Part shown: in pieces, positions 1 through 11,639 of the stretch | How the letters are laid out: every line of letters begins with the position of its first letter | How positions within the stretch are numbered: the first letter of the stretch is position 1 | Origin: Arcuatula senhousia | Lineage: Eukaryota; Mollusca; Bivalvia; Mytilida; Mytilidae | Direction of reading: 5' to 3' | Assembly: GCA_963971305.1 (NCBI GenBank) | Contig: OZ020309.1 | Location: 4,767,001-4,831,000, forward strand | Length of the DNA: 64,000 nucleotides | Notes under the pieces: generated by a model | Database searches by the model: none | Seen by the model: only the letters and a program-made list of their open reading frames with translations | Told to the model about the DNA's origin: nothing | Position numbers and translations under genes: made by a program

Positions 1-25
1 TTGGAGTCAGGTGTCCTAACTAACC
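1..25. mobile_element. Right end of a TTAA-flanked MITE cut by the window edge
   Basis: The first 25 bases end in a GGTGTCCT...TAACC terminus followed by TTAA (26-29). The same terminus and TTAA are found at the right end of the complete element at 10810-11368. The aligned position in duplication copy B (near 13395) lacks it, which supports insertion after the duplication. Only the end is visible. Confidence 0.6.
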
Positions 26-29
26 TTAA

Positions 30-605
30 ACAAGACATGAGTGAAGGTAACTGGTTTGTACATGTATCATTTACAAATATAGACTACCTGTTTAATTCTC
101 GAAAAGTCATATTTAGAATAGAAGAAAATAAGATGTGGAGTAATTGTATGAGACACAACCTACAAAATACTAGTAAATGGTAATTTAAAAAAATCCACTA
201 GCTAGCAGCCTTCAAGTTGATATTTTGGTAAGTAATAACATAACGAAGTAAAACAAAGGACCCTTGTCTTATGTGATACTGATCATGATGACAAATTTCA
301 ATCACCTTTATAATCTTTTTGAACTTCTTTATCAATCTGTTTATAGACATGTTTTAAGCCAGATTTTATATTCTGTTTTTTTTTTCATCATTACACTGCT
401 ATTCTCAACTTTGCAAAGTAAAAGGGAGGTTTATCAACGAGTTTCAAAGATCCATTTTTGGATATGGAACAATAAACAAAAGATGATAGATAGACTTAAA
501 AAATCATTCCTGGCTAAGGACAGGCTTATATAAGATGTGGCGGGATTAATTTTTTCCGGGGGTGATATTGATGATATTGTACAAAGCACAAGAATACAGG
601 TGTCA
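30..605. other. Non-coding duplicated flank
   Basis: Matches about 13395-14260 in copy B. The open frames here are short and not kept between copies (frame breaks and substitutions), so I see no gene. Confidence 0.6.
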
Positions 606-826
606 AAAAAAGCTGAGGTACTAATGGGGCATCCGAATGTTAATAAAAGAACGAAAGGGCAGATACAAAACCAAGCGCAATAACAAACAGGACAGGACGA
701 AAAAAAACAGACAACAATCATATAAAACACGGAAACATAAAAACCACTGAATATCAATTAACACCGCGAAGTTCAACTCTAGTCGTAATGAGAGTGAACT
801 AAGGTGTTCGGTCAGAAACAGTTTGG
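606..826 (-). mobile_element. PLE 3'-UTR fragment (GIY-YIG-first family)
   Basis: On the minus strand this matches the 3' untranslated part of the element at 42457-45560: the block with GTTCACTCT, GAGTTCGCGTTG and the terminal TTGGTACCTCTGC. It has no coding part. The same fragment is at 14262-14450 in copy B, so this insertion is older than the duplication. Confidence 0.65.
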
Positions 827-1445
827 TTTTGCAGCGAATTCATATTTAGGTATTATTTTTTTCATCAGCAGTTTTTGAATATTTTTTTAAAATTTGAATG
901 TAAACTGTCTTGTGTAGGTTATGAAAGCTGTCCATTTAATTCTTACTTTTTTTACATATTATTCCTTGTTTAGGGGGTACAGACCACCAAAGGGGAAAAG
1001 AACTCATATATACTCGGTCCATATGAAACGGTTTTACCTGCATATTAGGAAAAACAAAATATATGTCATTTCTGTGCAAAAGGCCTTATTGTTGATGTTT
1101 GGGAAACTTATCGCCGATTTGGTGACAGATTTCCAGAAGATAGATGAGATGTTCTAAAGGTCCAAATTAAAATGCTAATAATATATAGGTAAATGTGTGC
1201 TCCTTGATACGTATGCCAGTGAGGAGCAACGGCGATTTCAAGAACAAAGAATCATAAGCTTCGTAGGGACTTTTCATCCTTGCATATCAATGTTAATTAA
1301 TTCAAAGGCAACGCTGTTACTAAAAATAGAACATAGGGTAAGATCACATTCAAAGACTTATAACTTGAAAACTAGAACAGATAGAAAAAATCTGCTTCCA
1401 ATTCTTAATTAATTATTTTGTTTAACAAAAAGTTTGTATATGTTA
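827..1445. other. Non-coding stretch conserved in copy B
   Basis: Aligns with about 14450-15180. The short frame at 921-1157 is open in neither the same length nor the same frame in copy B, where a poly-T/G tract intervenes, so no gene is called. Confidence 0.5.
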
Positions 1446-1690
1446 TCAGTATATCCTAAAAACAAATGATCTGTTTAGTAGTACAAATACCAAAACGCGG
1501 GTATAAACGGTTAATTTTGATATGCTATATATCGATATTTCAAGGAGTAACCTCTCATCAGTAGCATTTAAACCAAAACATTGGAAGGTCAAAATCCAAA
1601 ACAGTTGAAAAAGAAAAGTACTCAAAACCAAAACGTTCGAACAAGGAAGCCAAATCCAGCACCGAGGATATCGACCATGTGCATTACAAG
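1446..1690 (-). repeat. GPCR-associated dispersed repeat
   Basis: Read on the minus strand, this segment contains a motif near CTTTCCAATGTTTTG followed by ATGCTGCTGATGAGAGG. Diverged copies lie at 9690-9850 (-), 28640-28800 (-), 53950-54120 (-) and 59340-59535 (+). Three of the five adjoin a GPCR-family locus or its remnant. It is unrecognised. It could be a GPCR 3' flank carried along by duplication or an independent repeat. Confidence 0.5.
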
Positions 1691-1919
1691 GAAAGAAACC
1701 TGGAGAATAGTATTATTATTAATGATCAGTTCATGTTGTTTGTCCGTCTGGGAAAAGTTCGTCCCTTTGGTACGTGAAAATAAAGTAATACAGTTAAATG
1801 TAAAACGTGATCATCAATTTAATATGAAAGATGGAAATTATGAGAAACAACAACAGCAGACGGTCTTTAAATTCTTTTTTATCGGTAATAAGCGGCTTTT
1901 TCCTTTGATCTCATCTGCC

Positions 1920-2118
1920 TGATATTTTTAGTATCATGGACAGTCCGTGATACAAGAAAGTATCAGGTGGGAGCACTTGACAACTGTGACGTCATTACCG
2001 AAAAATTTTGTTTTATACTTTCCTTTTTGATACTATCTACATCTAGTTTCGTATCAGACTCGTCCTACCGGACTCGTCTGATACTAACCTAAATATAGAT
2101 AGTATCAAAAATGAAAGT
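1920..2118. repeat. Foldback insertion with two nested hairpins
   Basis: The interval 2018-2118 folds on itself: an outer arm TTTTTGATACTATCTA pairs with TAGATAGTATCAAAAA, and an inner arm CGTATCAGAC pairs with GTCTGATACT. A second small hairpin (GTATCATGGAC with GTCCGTGATAC) lies at about 1934-1956. The aligned part of copy B (about 15400) runs straight through without it, so it looks like an insertion in copy A. Confidence 0.6.
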
Positions 2119-2359
2119 ACATGATATTCTATACATTACATATTTTCTTGATCTTTTCTCCGTAATCTTTCCCGTAAAATTGTTTATTAGTCTTCTTGCA
2201 AACACCAAAAAAACTGGTTTGTGGTATAATTTATTCAAACGGAGATGATAAAGGATAATATTTTGTCATCTGTTTCAAATAGAAAAAAGTATTAAAACCT
2301 ACGTTCACCAACTCTGTTCTCCTACCTATTTAGTATCGGTAAAAAATACGCAAACTTCG

Positions 2360-2605
2360 CATTTTGTAGACACCAGAAGACGATAGAACTATTAATATCA
2401 GAGAAAAACCGACACCAGAAACCAACAGACATTACTATCAGACAACAATCGACACTAAAATCCGAAAGCAATAAAAATCAGACGATAATCGACACAAGCA
2501 AAGGACAGCCATTATTGTCAGACAACAGTTGACACAATTAGTCGGCAGCCATAACAAGCTGTGGAAAACCGACACAAGCCAACAAGCAGACCATCAAAAC
2601 TGGAT
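2360..2605 (+). repeat. Degenerate ~45-bp minisatellite upstream of GPCR A
   Basis: Repeated units contain ATCGACACCAGAA followed by CAGACATTACTATCAGAC. The same array is at 15555-15900 upstream of GPCR B and, inverted, at 10585-10700 and 29450-29545 upstream of the minus-strand GPCR remnants. It therefore belongs to the ancestral 5' flank of this GPCR family. Whether it regulates expression is unknown. Confidence 0.6.
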
Positions 2606-2739
2606 TTTTTGCCATTTTTGTTAACGAAATACAGCGGATATAATATTTGCTGTTACTTCAACCTGTAGTTGATTGATGTACGATAGAAGCTATAGAAAGT
2701 CCAAAAAGCCGAAATTAATAGGCAGTAGGTACTGAAAAA

Positions 2740-3813
2740 ATGGAAGAATACATAAAGCAACTTGAGGAAATGTTGAGATTACAAATGGCCGTTCAGATAG
2801 GGAAATAAGTCACTGTAGATTTTCTGTATCCTTCAGAACAGTTACGCACTTCCCAGATCTATACTGGATTCATCTTGTCATTTATCTGCATAGTTTCTAT
2901 TGTGATTTTTGTTGTTTTTCGGTTTAAAGAAGAAAGAAAAATTTCATCAGATGAAAAATTCATCTTTGCCATTTTCTGTTTAGATGTCGAATATTCGGTG
3001 CTTTTGATACTTTGTATTATCAAACTGTTCATACTAGATGATGCTCGTGAATTTATGGGATGCCCATCAGTTATTTTGCACGAGATTTATGTTCGTGTTC
3101 AAGTCTTACTTCAAGACCTAAGAATTTACTGCATAGTGATGATATCCCTAAAGCGATTCATAAACGTCATGTTTCCACTGCGGGTTAACTCGTTACTTCG
3201 AAAGCGTATCTGGCTTCCGTTACTCGGCTTTCTAGTGCTTTCATCATGCACGTCTCTTGGACTTATCTTTTATTTTCAAACTTTTGATCGGTTCCTGATT
3301 AAATCAAATGTTGGAAACGTAGGAGTTGTTGAGGCCTGCGTAAATATTTCGAATTTGACCCCTAGTGATAATTTAATTTATTCGATTTTCGTTGGATACC
3401 TGAGACAAATTATTTCGGCGGTCGCTTTACTTTGCATAATAGTTCTGGATATTATTCTCTCTGTGAAAGTCTACAAGATGATGAGCTGGCGGAAAAGTAA
3501 TGCGACAACAACGAGAACATCGCAACAAGAAAGAGATTTTGTTTTCCTGCGTTCTGCTTTGGTTATAGCGATAATATTTGCCATTATCACAATACCAAAT
3601 TTTGCACTAAGCTTCAAGAGCGGCATGTTTACCATCATAGATGATAAAAATGAATACCATTCTAAACGCATTGAGCTACAAATAGGTTACCTTGTAAACT
3701 ATTTCACAAGCCTTTTATTTGTGCCCTTGCTGCTTATTTATAATATAGATCATGTACAATCCTTCCGCGAAGCATCGCAACGGTTGTGTCCGTGTGGCAG
3801 ATCAGATAACTAG
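2740..3813 (+). pseudogene. Rhodopsin-like GPCR, disrupted (copy A)
   Basis: An intronless seven-transmembrane receptor, collinear with the intact gene at 16059-17141. The aligned ATG is at 2740, but codon 23 is TAA (2806-2808) where copy B has TTA. After that the frame is open to the TAG at 3811-3813, with all seven hydrophobic segments, the extracellular cysteines and the TM3 end SLKRF. No in-frame ATG lies between the stop and the middle of the receptor (the EFMGCP region before TM3), so a full receptor cannot be made without readthrough or an unannotated upstream exon. The rest of the frame is strikingly intact, so the stop is either young or bypassed. Family assignment is by topology only; the ligand is unknown. 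Confidence 0.8.
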
Positions 3814-4515
3814 TACATTATTAGATTTTATTGGGATGAAACAAAAGATATTGTCCTTTAAATGAAACATTAGAATCGGGTATGTGATCATTAAGTATCT
3901 ATAAATCTCCTGGTTTTTTACTATGACTACATTGACAGGCAAGGACGATTTTCTTGGACAAAAAAAAACGCGGATATCTAACGCTAAAAGTAGTGAGAAC
4001 ATATGTAGATTTTCGCGGGATGAAACGAACGATCACAGTTATACAATAGTGGACAAAGCCTCGGAAGGAATTTCGTCGGACCGGTCTCCATCTACTGTTC
4101 GGTAGTTTTCCAGGACAAACTTCTATGACTTTCCATTTCGATTTCAAAATACCAGCGGCTACACGTTTATGGGAAAGGTTTGAAAAGAAGGACTTGCATT
4201 TTTCAAACGTTTCGAACATCTTATTTCCCCATTCAATCTACTATGTGTTTCATCGTTATGCTTTATAACAGACTAACTTACAGACAGTTCAATCGTCGTT
4301 CCGTTCCAGAAATTTGAATGAAAATGAACACCATCTTTTGGAAAATCTTATCCAGTCATGTTACCTGTCCCTGAATATTTCCTTTGGGATTTTGTGACTC
4401 TGTGACATCAATTTTAATTCGCACTTTTAAATTGTTTTTTTACATTTTCAACGATCTATAAGTATTATGGTAAAACTTATTGCATGTTTCATCCAGATAT
4501 GATAATCTTTTACGA
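3814..4515 (+). other. 3' flank of GPCR A, conserved with copy B
   Basis: Aligns with 17142-17855. No frame is conserved between the two copies, so this is read as 3'UTR or flank rather than a gene. Confidence 0.5.
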
Positions 4516-4971
4516 TTTCTTCGTGAAAAAGTCGGTCACGATTTCTTCGTGACCGACTTTTGGAGCAGGGCTATAAGAAAATACGTCTCATACGATCACT
4601 AAAAAAATTCTGTCTTCGTTTTCAGCAACTAGTAGAAAAGTTCAAAATTGAGTTAAAAGATGTGATAGTTAATTGTTTTAATTAGTGTTTGACTGGTCTT
4701 TTGTACAGTGATGATCACCTCAATATCCCTATTGTGTCTCACAACTATGTTGTGTTCTATGGTCATTACCGGATCCTAAGATCGCAATGGAAGAGGGAGG
4801 TTTGGCGCCATAAAACCTGGTTTAACCCACCATTTCGTTTGAAATGCCTGTACCAAGTCAGGAACATTGCGATCCACACATTCTCCGATATGACTGATTC
4901 GTTTTTGTCATTTTCTCTGGACTATGAGATTGATCATTCAAGTTCGGTAGTTTTGTTATTACCTTTATTAT
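4516..4971 (+). mobile_element. 5'-truncated PLE fragment (family B), inserted in copy A
   Basis: The fragment starts in the last codons of a PLE reading frame (RDRLLEQGY at about 4546-4572, continuing about 35 residues to a stop near 4680), followed by the family 3'UTR and a terminal stem GGTAxT...ATTACC. The longer minus-strand copy at 55870-57000 has the same order. In copy B the flanks join directly (near 17860), so both ends of the insertion are defined. Confidence 0.75.
4527..4561. repeat. Perfect 15-bp hairpin at the PLE 5' junction
   Basis: AAAAGTCGGTCACGA pairs perfectly with TCGTGACCGACTTTT across a 5-base loop. The right arm is normal PLE coding sequence. The left arm is an inverted copy of it lying exactly at the truncated 5' end. 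Confidence 0.8.
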
Positions 4972-5375
4972 GTAAAATTGTTATATGCTGCATATTTTTT
5001 ATATGGCAACAAACTATCATTTTCTTCTTTTTTTACTTACCTCTTGTTTCGTTCTTGAAAATTATTGATATTAACATAGCTGTTTCTGTGTTTTTGTATC
5101 CTCTTCTTGTCTGTATGTAATGACTCCTAACTTTGGTTTTAGTCTTTTTTGAATAGCGATATTTTAATGACTCCTTTGCTTTGTTTTGCAACATATTACA
5201 AAATAACACTTATTGTGCATGGCGGACTGACATGTAATATAAATTATTTACATGTATCTTATAGAATTGTGTTGCTTACTGTTCATTCTGAATATAGGCT
5301 TGTCCCGCAGCTACTTCCTATTTATCTGAATTCCGTTTTGTTTTATCTTTTTTACCGGATTTCAATCCACTGAAA

Positions 5376-5620
5376 TTGAAATTGCCAGCGCGACGGATGT
5401 GTTATAACAGACAGGAACCGCTTTCACTTCCGGAGCATCTAAGTTCACTCTCATTACGACTGGAGCTCGCGTCGTTAATTGATATTCAGTGTTTTTTGTG
5501 TTTCCGTGTTTTATATGTTGTCTGGTTTTTTTATCCTTTCCTTGTTAGTGTTTGCTGGTTTTGTCTCTGCCCTTTCGGATTTTGACATTTGGATGTCCTA
5601 TTGGTACCTCTGCTTCTTAC
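5376..5620 (+). mobile_element. PLE 3'-UTR fragment (GIY-YIG-first family)
   Basis: Carries the family landmarks in order: the AGGAACCGCTT-like block, CATCTAAGTTCACTC, GTTAATTGATATTCAGT and the terminal TATTGGTACCTCTGCTTC. It is shared with 19800-20040 in copy B, so it was inserted before the duplication. Confidence 0.65.
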
Positions 5621-6607
5621 GTATAAGACCCCACGCTGATGCTTCATAAACTTAGTATCAAGATGTTGTTTGTAATATGTTTTACTGCGAAAGGTGTAAT
5701 GGAAATATTGTTTCACTTTTCCCCATTCAAAATTTAAGATTGTAATTGATTGACATATTTTTTTTTTAAATCCGTCTTTAAATTGTCTATACTCTTAATT
5801 CAACATGATGTCGGCAAAGCCTAGTTGCAAGCGCTACATAATTAACTAATTGACTTCATTTGATAGGAAGAAGAACGACAGAAAAAAAAACGAAGAAACG
5901 ATTGAACTAGATTATCATAGAAATTTCTTTCAAGTATTCGAACTTTAATTGTGACAAATGGCGCCATAAACTCTGCGGTTGGTTCTGAAATAGCGTTTAT
6001 GAGCGAATGACGTTTCGCTTCAAATTTTAAATAATGACTTGACATTCGGATACCCCATTGGTACCTCTGCTTCTTTGACACTGTTTATTTCATGGAAATC
6101 ATTGTACATAAATCAATAAAATGCGCAAATAACTTATATAAGTTGCTAGTAAATATTTGTCCAACTAAAATGCATAAATTACATCATTTTATTTTAGAAG
6201 TTATATATAATATCAGCATTAGGCATTTTTCGCAGGGAAAGGTTAGGCTGATAGTATTCAACTTACGGACCTAGGGTATATTTTTTAGAGTATCTCACTT
6301 TTCATAAAATATTGCCTGGTAGCATTATGTGGATATTGGTCTGTAAGCTGGTACAGGCATATACTGAATTAATGCCACGCGAGAAAAACAATATATTTAC
6401 TCACCTCGTTCGCATGAACGCGAGTTTTCGATATATGCAGTTGATTACCTTCTTATATATAGACTGTTGATCAATTTAAGTACATTAACTCTGAGAAGCC
6501 AGTGTTATTATGAGAATGTTCAAGTCGTCCAGGTAGTCTAACATATATACATAGAACTTTGAAATATGACGATTATATTGAATATACCACTTCCGTATCT
6601 AAAGATA
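5621..6607. other. Non-coding duplicated sequence
   Basis: Partly aligned with 20045-20440 in copy B. The short frames are not preserved. No gene seen. Confidence 0.5.
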
Positions 6608-6890
6608 TATTATGTATTATTGTACTTCAATCAGTAGATTTTTCATCTTTAATTTGGTAAAAAATACTATTTACCCAGGCAAATAGTAAAAACTATTAAT
6701 AGTACTGTGATAACATTTCGCAGGGTTTTTAAACGATCGACAGTGGGTATGGCTAAATAACACTATTATTAGTGTATTGTAGGCGTGGCTTTATTTAAGG
6801 GGTTTACCGATTCAGGATAATAAATCCATTGTTTACTGGTCATTCGGACACCAGTCGTTTGTTTCCCTCCTGACCAGTTACCAATTGTGT
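6608..6890. repeat. Copy-A-specific insertion of unknown type
   Basis: Copy B goes directly from the sequence matching 6600 to that matching 6890 (around 20460). The extra ~280 bases hold short AT-rich palindromic runs near TACTATTTACC...GGCAAATAGTA. No coding sequence is evident. Confidence 0.4.
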
Positions 6891-6942
6891 ATAAGTGATC
6901 GTTAACTGAAGATGTTTTGCGTTGTAACTAGATTGTATGTGA

Positions 6943-7486
6943 TTTCCCTTCTTGTGTAGCAACATTCCGTCCGCTCCAGCTTATGGAGTTTACATATTTC
7001 AATTGATTCGTTACTCCAGAGCGTGCGGGACTTACATCGATTTCCTTAGCAGAGCGACACGTCTGACGCAAAAATTGCTCACACAGGGTTATGTTGCTCC
7101 TCGGTTGCTGTCTTCACTCAAGACATTTGACGGAAGACATCATGCACTAATAGACAAATATGGGATTTCGATCTCTCATATAAGTGCAGATGTTGGTTTG
7201 TCATAGGCTTTTTTTTTGTTTTCCTTTACCGGATTTAACACGCTGAATGGACTATTGGCAACGCAACGGGTGTACTAAAGCAAGCAGGAACAGCCTACTC
7301 TTCCTGAGCACCTGAGTTCACTCTTGTTTCGACTGGAGTTCGCGTTGTTAATTGATATTCAGTTATTTCGTGTTTCTATGTTTTACATGTTGTCTGTTTT
7401 TGTCCCGTTCTTGTTGATGTTTACTGGTTTTGTCTCTGCCCTATCGGACTTTTGACAGTCGGGTACCCCATTGGTACCTCTGCTTC
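6943..7486 (+). mobile_element. 5'-truncated PLE fragment, GIY-YIG-first family
   Basis: The frame at 6952-7206 encodes 84 residues nearly identical to the last 84 of the 926-residue protein at 42739-45519 (CSNIPSAPAYGVY to the end). The family 3'UTR follows, ending at CTCTGCTTCTT. Copy B has an empty site near 20519 (GTGATTTGTAAATTC), which defines both ends. This is a typical 5'-truncated retrotransposed copy. Confidence 0.85.
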
Positions 7487-9095
7487 TTTGTAAATTCTTT
7501 GCCCACTTTTTAATGAAACTATTGAAAACTGAAAGATCTTTTACAAACATTTAAATTCATTCTCGGAACGATTGATAATTCATCGGAGAGCGCTCTAGCC
7601 GCAAATAATTGGGAAATCTTGTTATGTGACCTGTGTCGCGCTTATTTATTCCAAATCTCTTTTTTTCTATTTATGTCTATATGTAACTCATTTACGGTAA
7701 AAGTTATGTTATAAGCTAAGGTTCTTGCTAGCCTTATTGGCATTTATTTGTTGAACCTCATCTTTTGCCACGAGTTTGAATGTCAAAAAGAGAAATACTT
7801 TTTTGTACGATATGGCAAATTTTTGTCTCAAATCTTAATGCTGAATGAAGTCTTATGAACGATAAGTAAGAAGACTTGTAAATGCTACAAGTTCAGTTGT
7901 ACAAGTAATAACTATTATGTTATTTTGTAAGGACAAAAAATATCTTGTACTTGTACAAGGGCTCAAATTTATTGGAATCCTAGAGAGCAACCTTTAAATG
8001 TTAATATTGATACTAGAACATGTTTTATTGATATGATTTATTGCAAGTAGTTACTACTATCAGGAGTCATATTCTTTTCCTTGTTTAAGAATGAGGTCTT
8101 TCTGTGACTATTTCAGAACTGGGTTTGAATTATATGCCTTTATTTAGACCATGGGCCAATTGCAGAACCTTCTAGTCTCGTTCAAGGCTGCTGGTGGTTG
8201 TCCATTGTGGTTTTTCTTAATTGCTGCTTGATTGTGGGCTGTGTCGTGCACACTTATTCCATATCTCATTGTTTTCTATCATATAAGCTCTCTGTCTTTG
8301 TTTCTGAACCCTCTTGCTTAAGATGTCATAAATTAATGTGTGTATGTTATTTTTAAATTGTTTCAATTACATATTCATATGGTTCATCAATTCAATATTT
8401 TCAAGAAAATTAAATGTTATAATGCCAACAAGACAACGAGAAGGGGTAAGGCTATTTATTGTGAAATATCAATGCAATTTTATGATGAACGGTAACAACT
8501 AAAAATAACTGTAACTTTCAACAGTTTTTGAGTTGTTTTTTTTTTTAACAAGAAATTTTTGTCGGACAGACATGCATAAATAATGACAGACAAAGTAAAA
8601 ACTAGGGCGTCCGCATCTTTGATCGTGAAACCCTATCAAGGAAACACTTTAGCATTGTGCAATGTTAGATAACACACATATTTTAGCCAAAAAAGCATTG
8701 TCTAAGAGGGTTATGTAAAACACTAGTTGTAAACAATACCTCATTTTCGAGTTCATTGCTTTTCCGGAAAAATCCCCTAATTCCACACCATTTCCTTTTA
8801 AATGCCTGTAATAAGTCAGGACCATTGCGATCTACAATTGCTTTCGTAGGTCTTTGCCTTGTTTTGTCTTTTGTTCTTGGATATTAGAGATTAATTATCC
8901 CAGTTCGGTAAATTTTTTTGGTTACCTTTATCAACACAGAAATTATCACGTGACTTCACCAGTAAGCGAGTCAAGCTGGTTTGCTGTCCCGTTGACTTAT
9001 TCAAAAACAATTGTGAGATCATCAAAACAATAATATCTCAATAAACGGTAAATACTTCAATCGAATGAAAACATATACTTACATGTGTAGAAATA
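7487..9095. other. Non-coding duplicated sequence with PLE-type tail repeats
   Basis: Aligned with about 20520-21660 and 26685-26900. At 8110-8330 it holds a dispersed repeat (GACCATGGGCCAATTGCAGAA...TTGTCCATTGTGG), also found near 33350, 33830, 41570, 42290, 61230 and 63590. At 8790-8930 lies a decayed family-B PLE 3'UTR. No gene seen. Confidence 0.5.
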
Positions 9096-9193
9096 TTGTC
9101 AAAATCAAACATTCTGGCTGTCTTTAATATTCAAAATCAAACAGTTTGGCTGTCTTTAATATTCAAAATCAAACATGCTGGCTATCTTTAATA
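9096..9193 (+). repeat. 32-bp tandem repeat, three units in copy A
   Basis: AAAATCAAACATTCTGGCTG plus 12 further bases occurs three times in tandem. Copy B (about 26895-26930) has a single equivalent unit, so the array expanded after duplication. Confidence 0.7.
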
Positions 9194-9904
9194 AACAACA
9201 AGCAATAATTATTTCGATCTATTACTCTTTGTTGCACAGGAAGTCGTCATGCATGCCTAGAAAAATTATAATAAAAGATTCCCCAGCCATTCTGCACCAA
9301 ACCGAAACCGAAGTATTGGTCATTAGTAATCAAGAACATTTTACCAATTTTTGCATTCTTGGTCTTAAACTTGCAAACGGATTATTTATCCATACACCTG
9401 ATTTTGGACAAGTCTAAGGTAAAGATTCAGGCTATAGCTGTACTTCGGGAAAAATAATCACCATTTAAGCTCAATTGTGATACCATCGGTACCAATACAT
9501 TCCTTGTTAAACACCCACGTATTCAGTAAACAGGAAGTAGATGATCTAGAAGCAAAACACGGCTATACACCATATCCTACTATTGAGTAAAGCAATATAC
9601 AAAATTGCCTAACATTTTAGACGGAAATATTGTTTTAAATATCACTGTCGGTCATACAAGTATTACCACATGTTTCAATAATACAAATACTAAAACATAT
9701 AAAAAAAAACACGTCATTTTGTTACGCTGAAAATGCATGGGAGTAACCTCTCATCAGCAGCATTAATTTGAATAAAATAAATTGGAAGATCAAAAACCAA
9801 AAAGAATTGAAGGATAATTAGTCAACAGGGAACAGAGAAGCCAAATACAGCACCAGGGATAACGACCATGTGCAGTACAAGGACAGAAACTTGGTTCAAC
9901 TCCT

Positions 9905-10400
9905 ACGTTGTCAAGCTTAGATTCAATCGGGAGCCGATCAAAAGTTTGAAAAGTCCAAGTACCGTACACGATGAAAGCACTAGAAAGCCGGATAACGAAC
10001 CCAGACACGTATTCTGAAGCAAAGAGTTAACCTGCTGTGGTAACATGAAGATCAGACATCGTTTCAAAACTTAAACTCGAACATTTATTTCATTCAATGC
10101 AACTAGTGATCATCACATAAATTCAAAAACATCTTTTAGTAAGAAAAGTTCAATAACATAAACTATTAGACAAAAATGATTTTTTTCATCTGATAATAGT
10201 TTCCTTTCTTTTTTGTTCCGTAGAACAACAAAAAAATACAACATACACAATGCAGACAAACGAAAGGATGAGCCCAGTGTAGATCTGGACGGTGTACGTA
10301 ATTGTTCTATGGTTAACAATTTTTATATTGACCAATTTATCCTTCTGAATGACCTTTTGTAACTTAAAATATGCCGAAGTAGTTTTACGTATTCTTCCAT
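9905..10400 (-). pseudogene. Decayed GPCR remnant (copy A, minus strand)
   Basis: Read from 10400 down to 9905, this segment aligns with the receptor at 16059. It has the ATG and MEEYVK-like start, the TM1 region (YTGLILS-like), the EERKLLSDEK loop, the TM2 end with EFM, the HEIYVRVQ region, TM4 (GFLVLSSCT-like) and FQTFDRLPIESK. Multiple frameshifts and stops separate these pieces, and the part after ECL2 is missing. The minisatellite that normally lies upstream of the family is at 10585-10700 in matching inverted orientation. It is a dead paralogue in head-to-head orientation with nearby family members. Confidence 0.75.
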
Positions 10401-10584
10401 TTTGTCAGTATTTATCGTCTAGATCTGCTGTTCTTGACTGTCTTTGAATCTACCAATATCAACTTTCGGCCAAGGTAGAAGCAAAAATTCTAGCCACTGA
10501 AATTTGTTTTTTTTTTCAATGTAGGCTACAGTTCATTATTGTTCATTATATATTGGTATTTACTTGCAATAGTTGGCGCCATGT

Positions 10585-10700
10585 GTCACTTTTAGTCTAT
10601 TAGTAATGGTTGTCGGCTTTTAATGTCGGTTGTTTTCTGCTAGTAATGATTGTCCTCTTCTGGTGTTACTATTGTTTTCTGCAACAATATGCAAAGTTTG
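10585..10700 (-). repeat. GPCR-flank minisatellite, inverted
   Basis: The reverse complement matches the unit at 2360-2605 (CACCAGAAGAGGACAATCATTACTAG and similar). It lies just upstream of the minus-strand GPCR remnant. Confidence 0.6.
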
Positions 10701-10809
10701 TGATTTATATTCTGGCATTAAATCAGAAGAAAAAAGGCGAATGCATGTTGTCGGGTCTGAAAATACATATGACATGATATGATTTTTAGTTGAATAGATC
10801 TAGATTTAA

Positions 10810-11368
10810 GGTTTGTGAGGACACCTGTCATGTGACAGAAAACAGTAAAAAATGCAAAAAAAACAAGTGCAAATGTCACAAATACCTTGAAACTTGTGTT
10901 AAATAGTTTTATTTATTAAAATTAACCAAAATAAATTAATTTGAGCACAAATAAAACAACCATCCCTTTATAAATAAAATTTTCAAATAAAACAAGGGAG
11001 ATAATCCACATGAAAAATGACCAAAAAATTACAAAGATTTGTATTGTAGACAGGAAATTAAGCTGGTGACCCCTAGTTTTTATTGTTTTATTTCAAAATA
11101 TATTGTATTTCATTGATTTTTATCAAATAAAAATAAAATTTAAATTCGTGGATTTTTTCACCGACAAGATTTTATGCTTATTATTTGGCCTTTCCTATAT
11201 AATCTATAGTAATTTGGGAAAACTTTGAGCTTAGATTTTGGGAAAACAAGCCTGGAAATGGGGGTCCAATATTTTTACACAAGATAAAGTATATACCTAA
11301 TATTAATATATAAAAAATGATCATTTTAAATTTGGCATTATTTTTGGGGCCAGGTGTCCTCACTAACC
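10810..11368. mobile_element. 559-bp TTAA-flanked MITE
   Basis: Terminal inverted repeats GGTTTGTGAGGACACCTG and CAGGTGTCCTCACTAACC are flanked on both sides by TTAA (10806-10809 and 11369-11372). Copy B near 29775 lacks the insertion. There is no coding capacity. TTAA duplication is the signature of piggyBac-type transposition, so this is probably a non-autonomous element of that kind. Confidence 0.85.
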
Positions 11369-11639
11369 TTAACGCAACGCAGTGTATGATGTTTACACGA
11401 AGTATACTAAGACAAAACAAAAAATGAAAAGATCTACAAATATTGCTATTTAAGATCTTTATACTGTCTGGTACTGTTTTATACCTTAATTTTATTTTAA
11501 CAGATACGAACGAAGATCACGTTGTACGTTAAAATGTATTTATTTATTGTCACGTACTGCCGGAACAGACTATTTCACAGACAAACGAACAACATGAAAT
11601 GATCATAAATATTTAAATTACCTTCTACAATATTTTTTA

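Noticed and set aside
3899..4219. 106-codon minus-strand frame downstream of GPCR A
   Set aside because: Not conserved as a frame in copy B despite clear nucleotide similarity, so it is treated as 3' flank.
4689..5120. 143-codon plus-strand frame
   Set aside because: Its first half is family-B PLE 3'UTR found elsewhere as non-coding, and the second half is not open in copy B.
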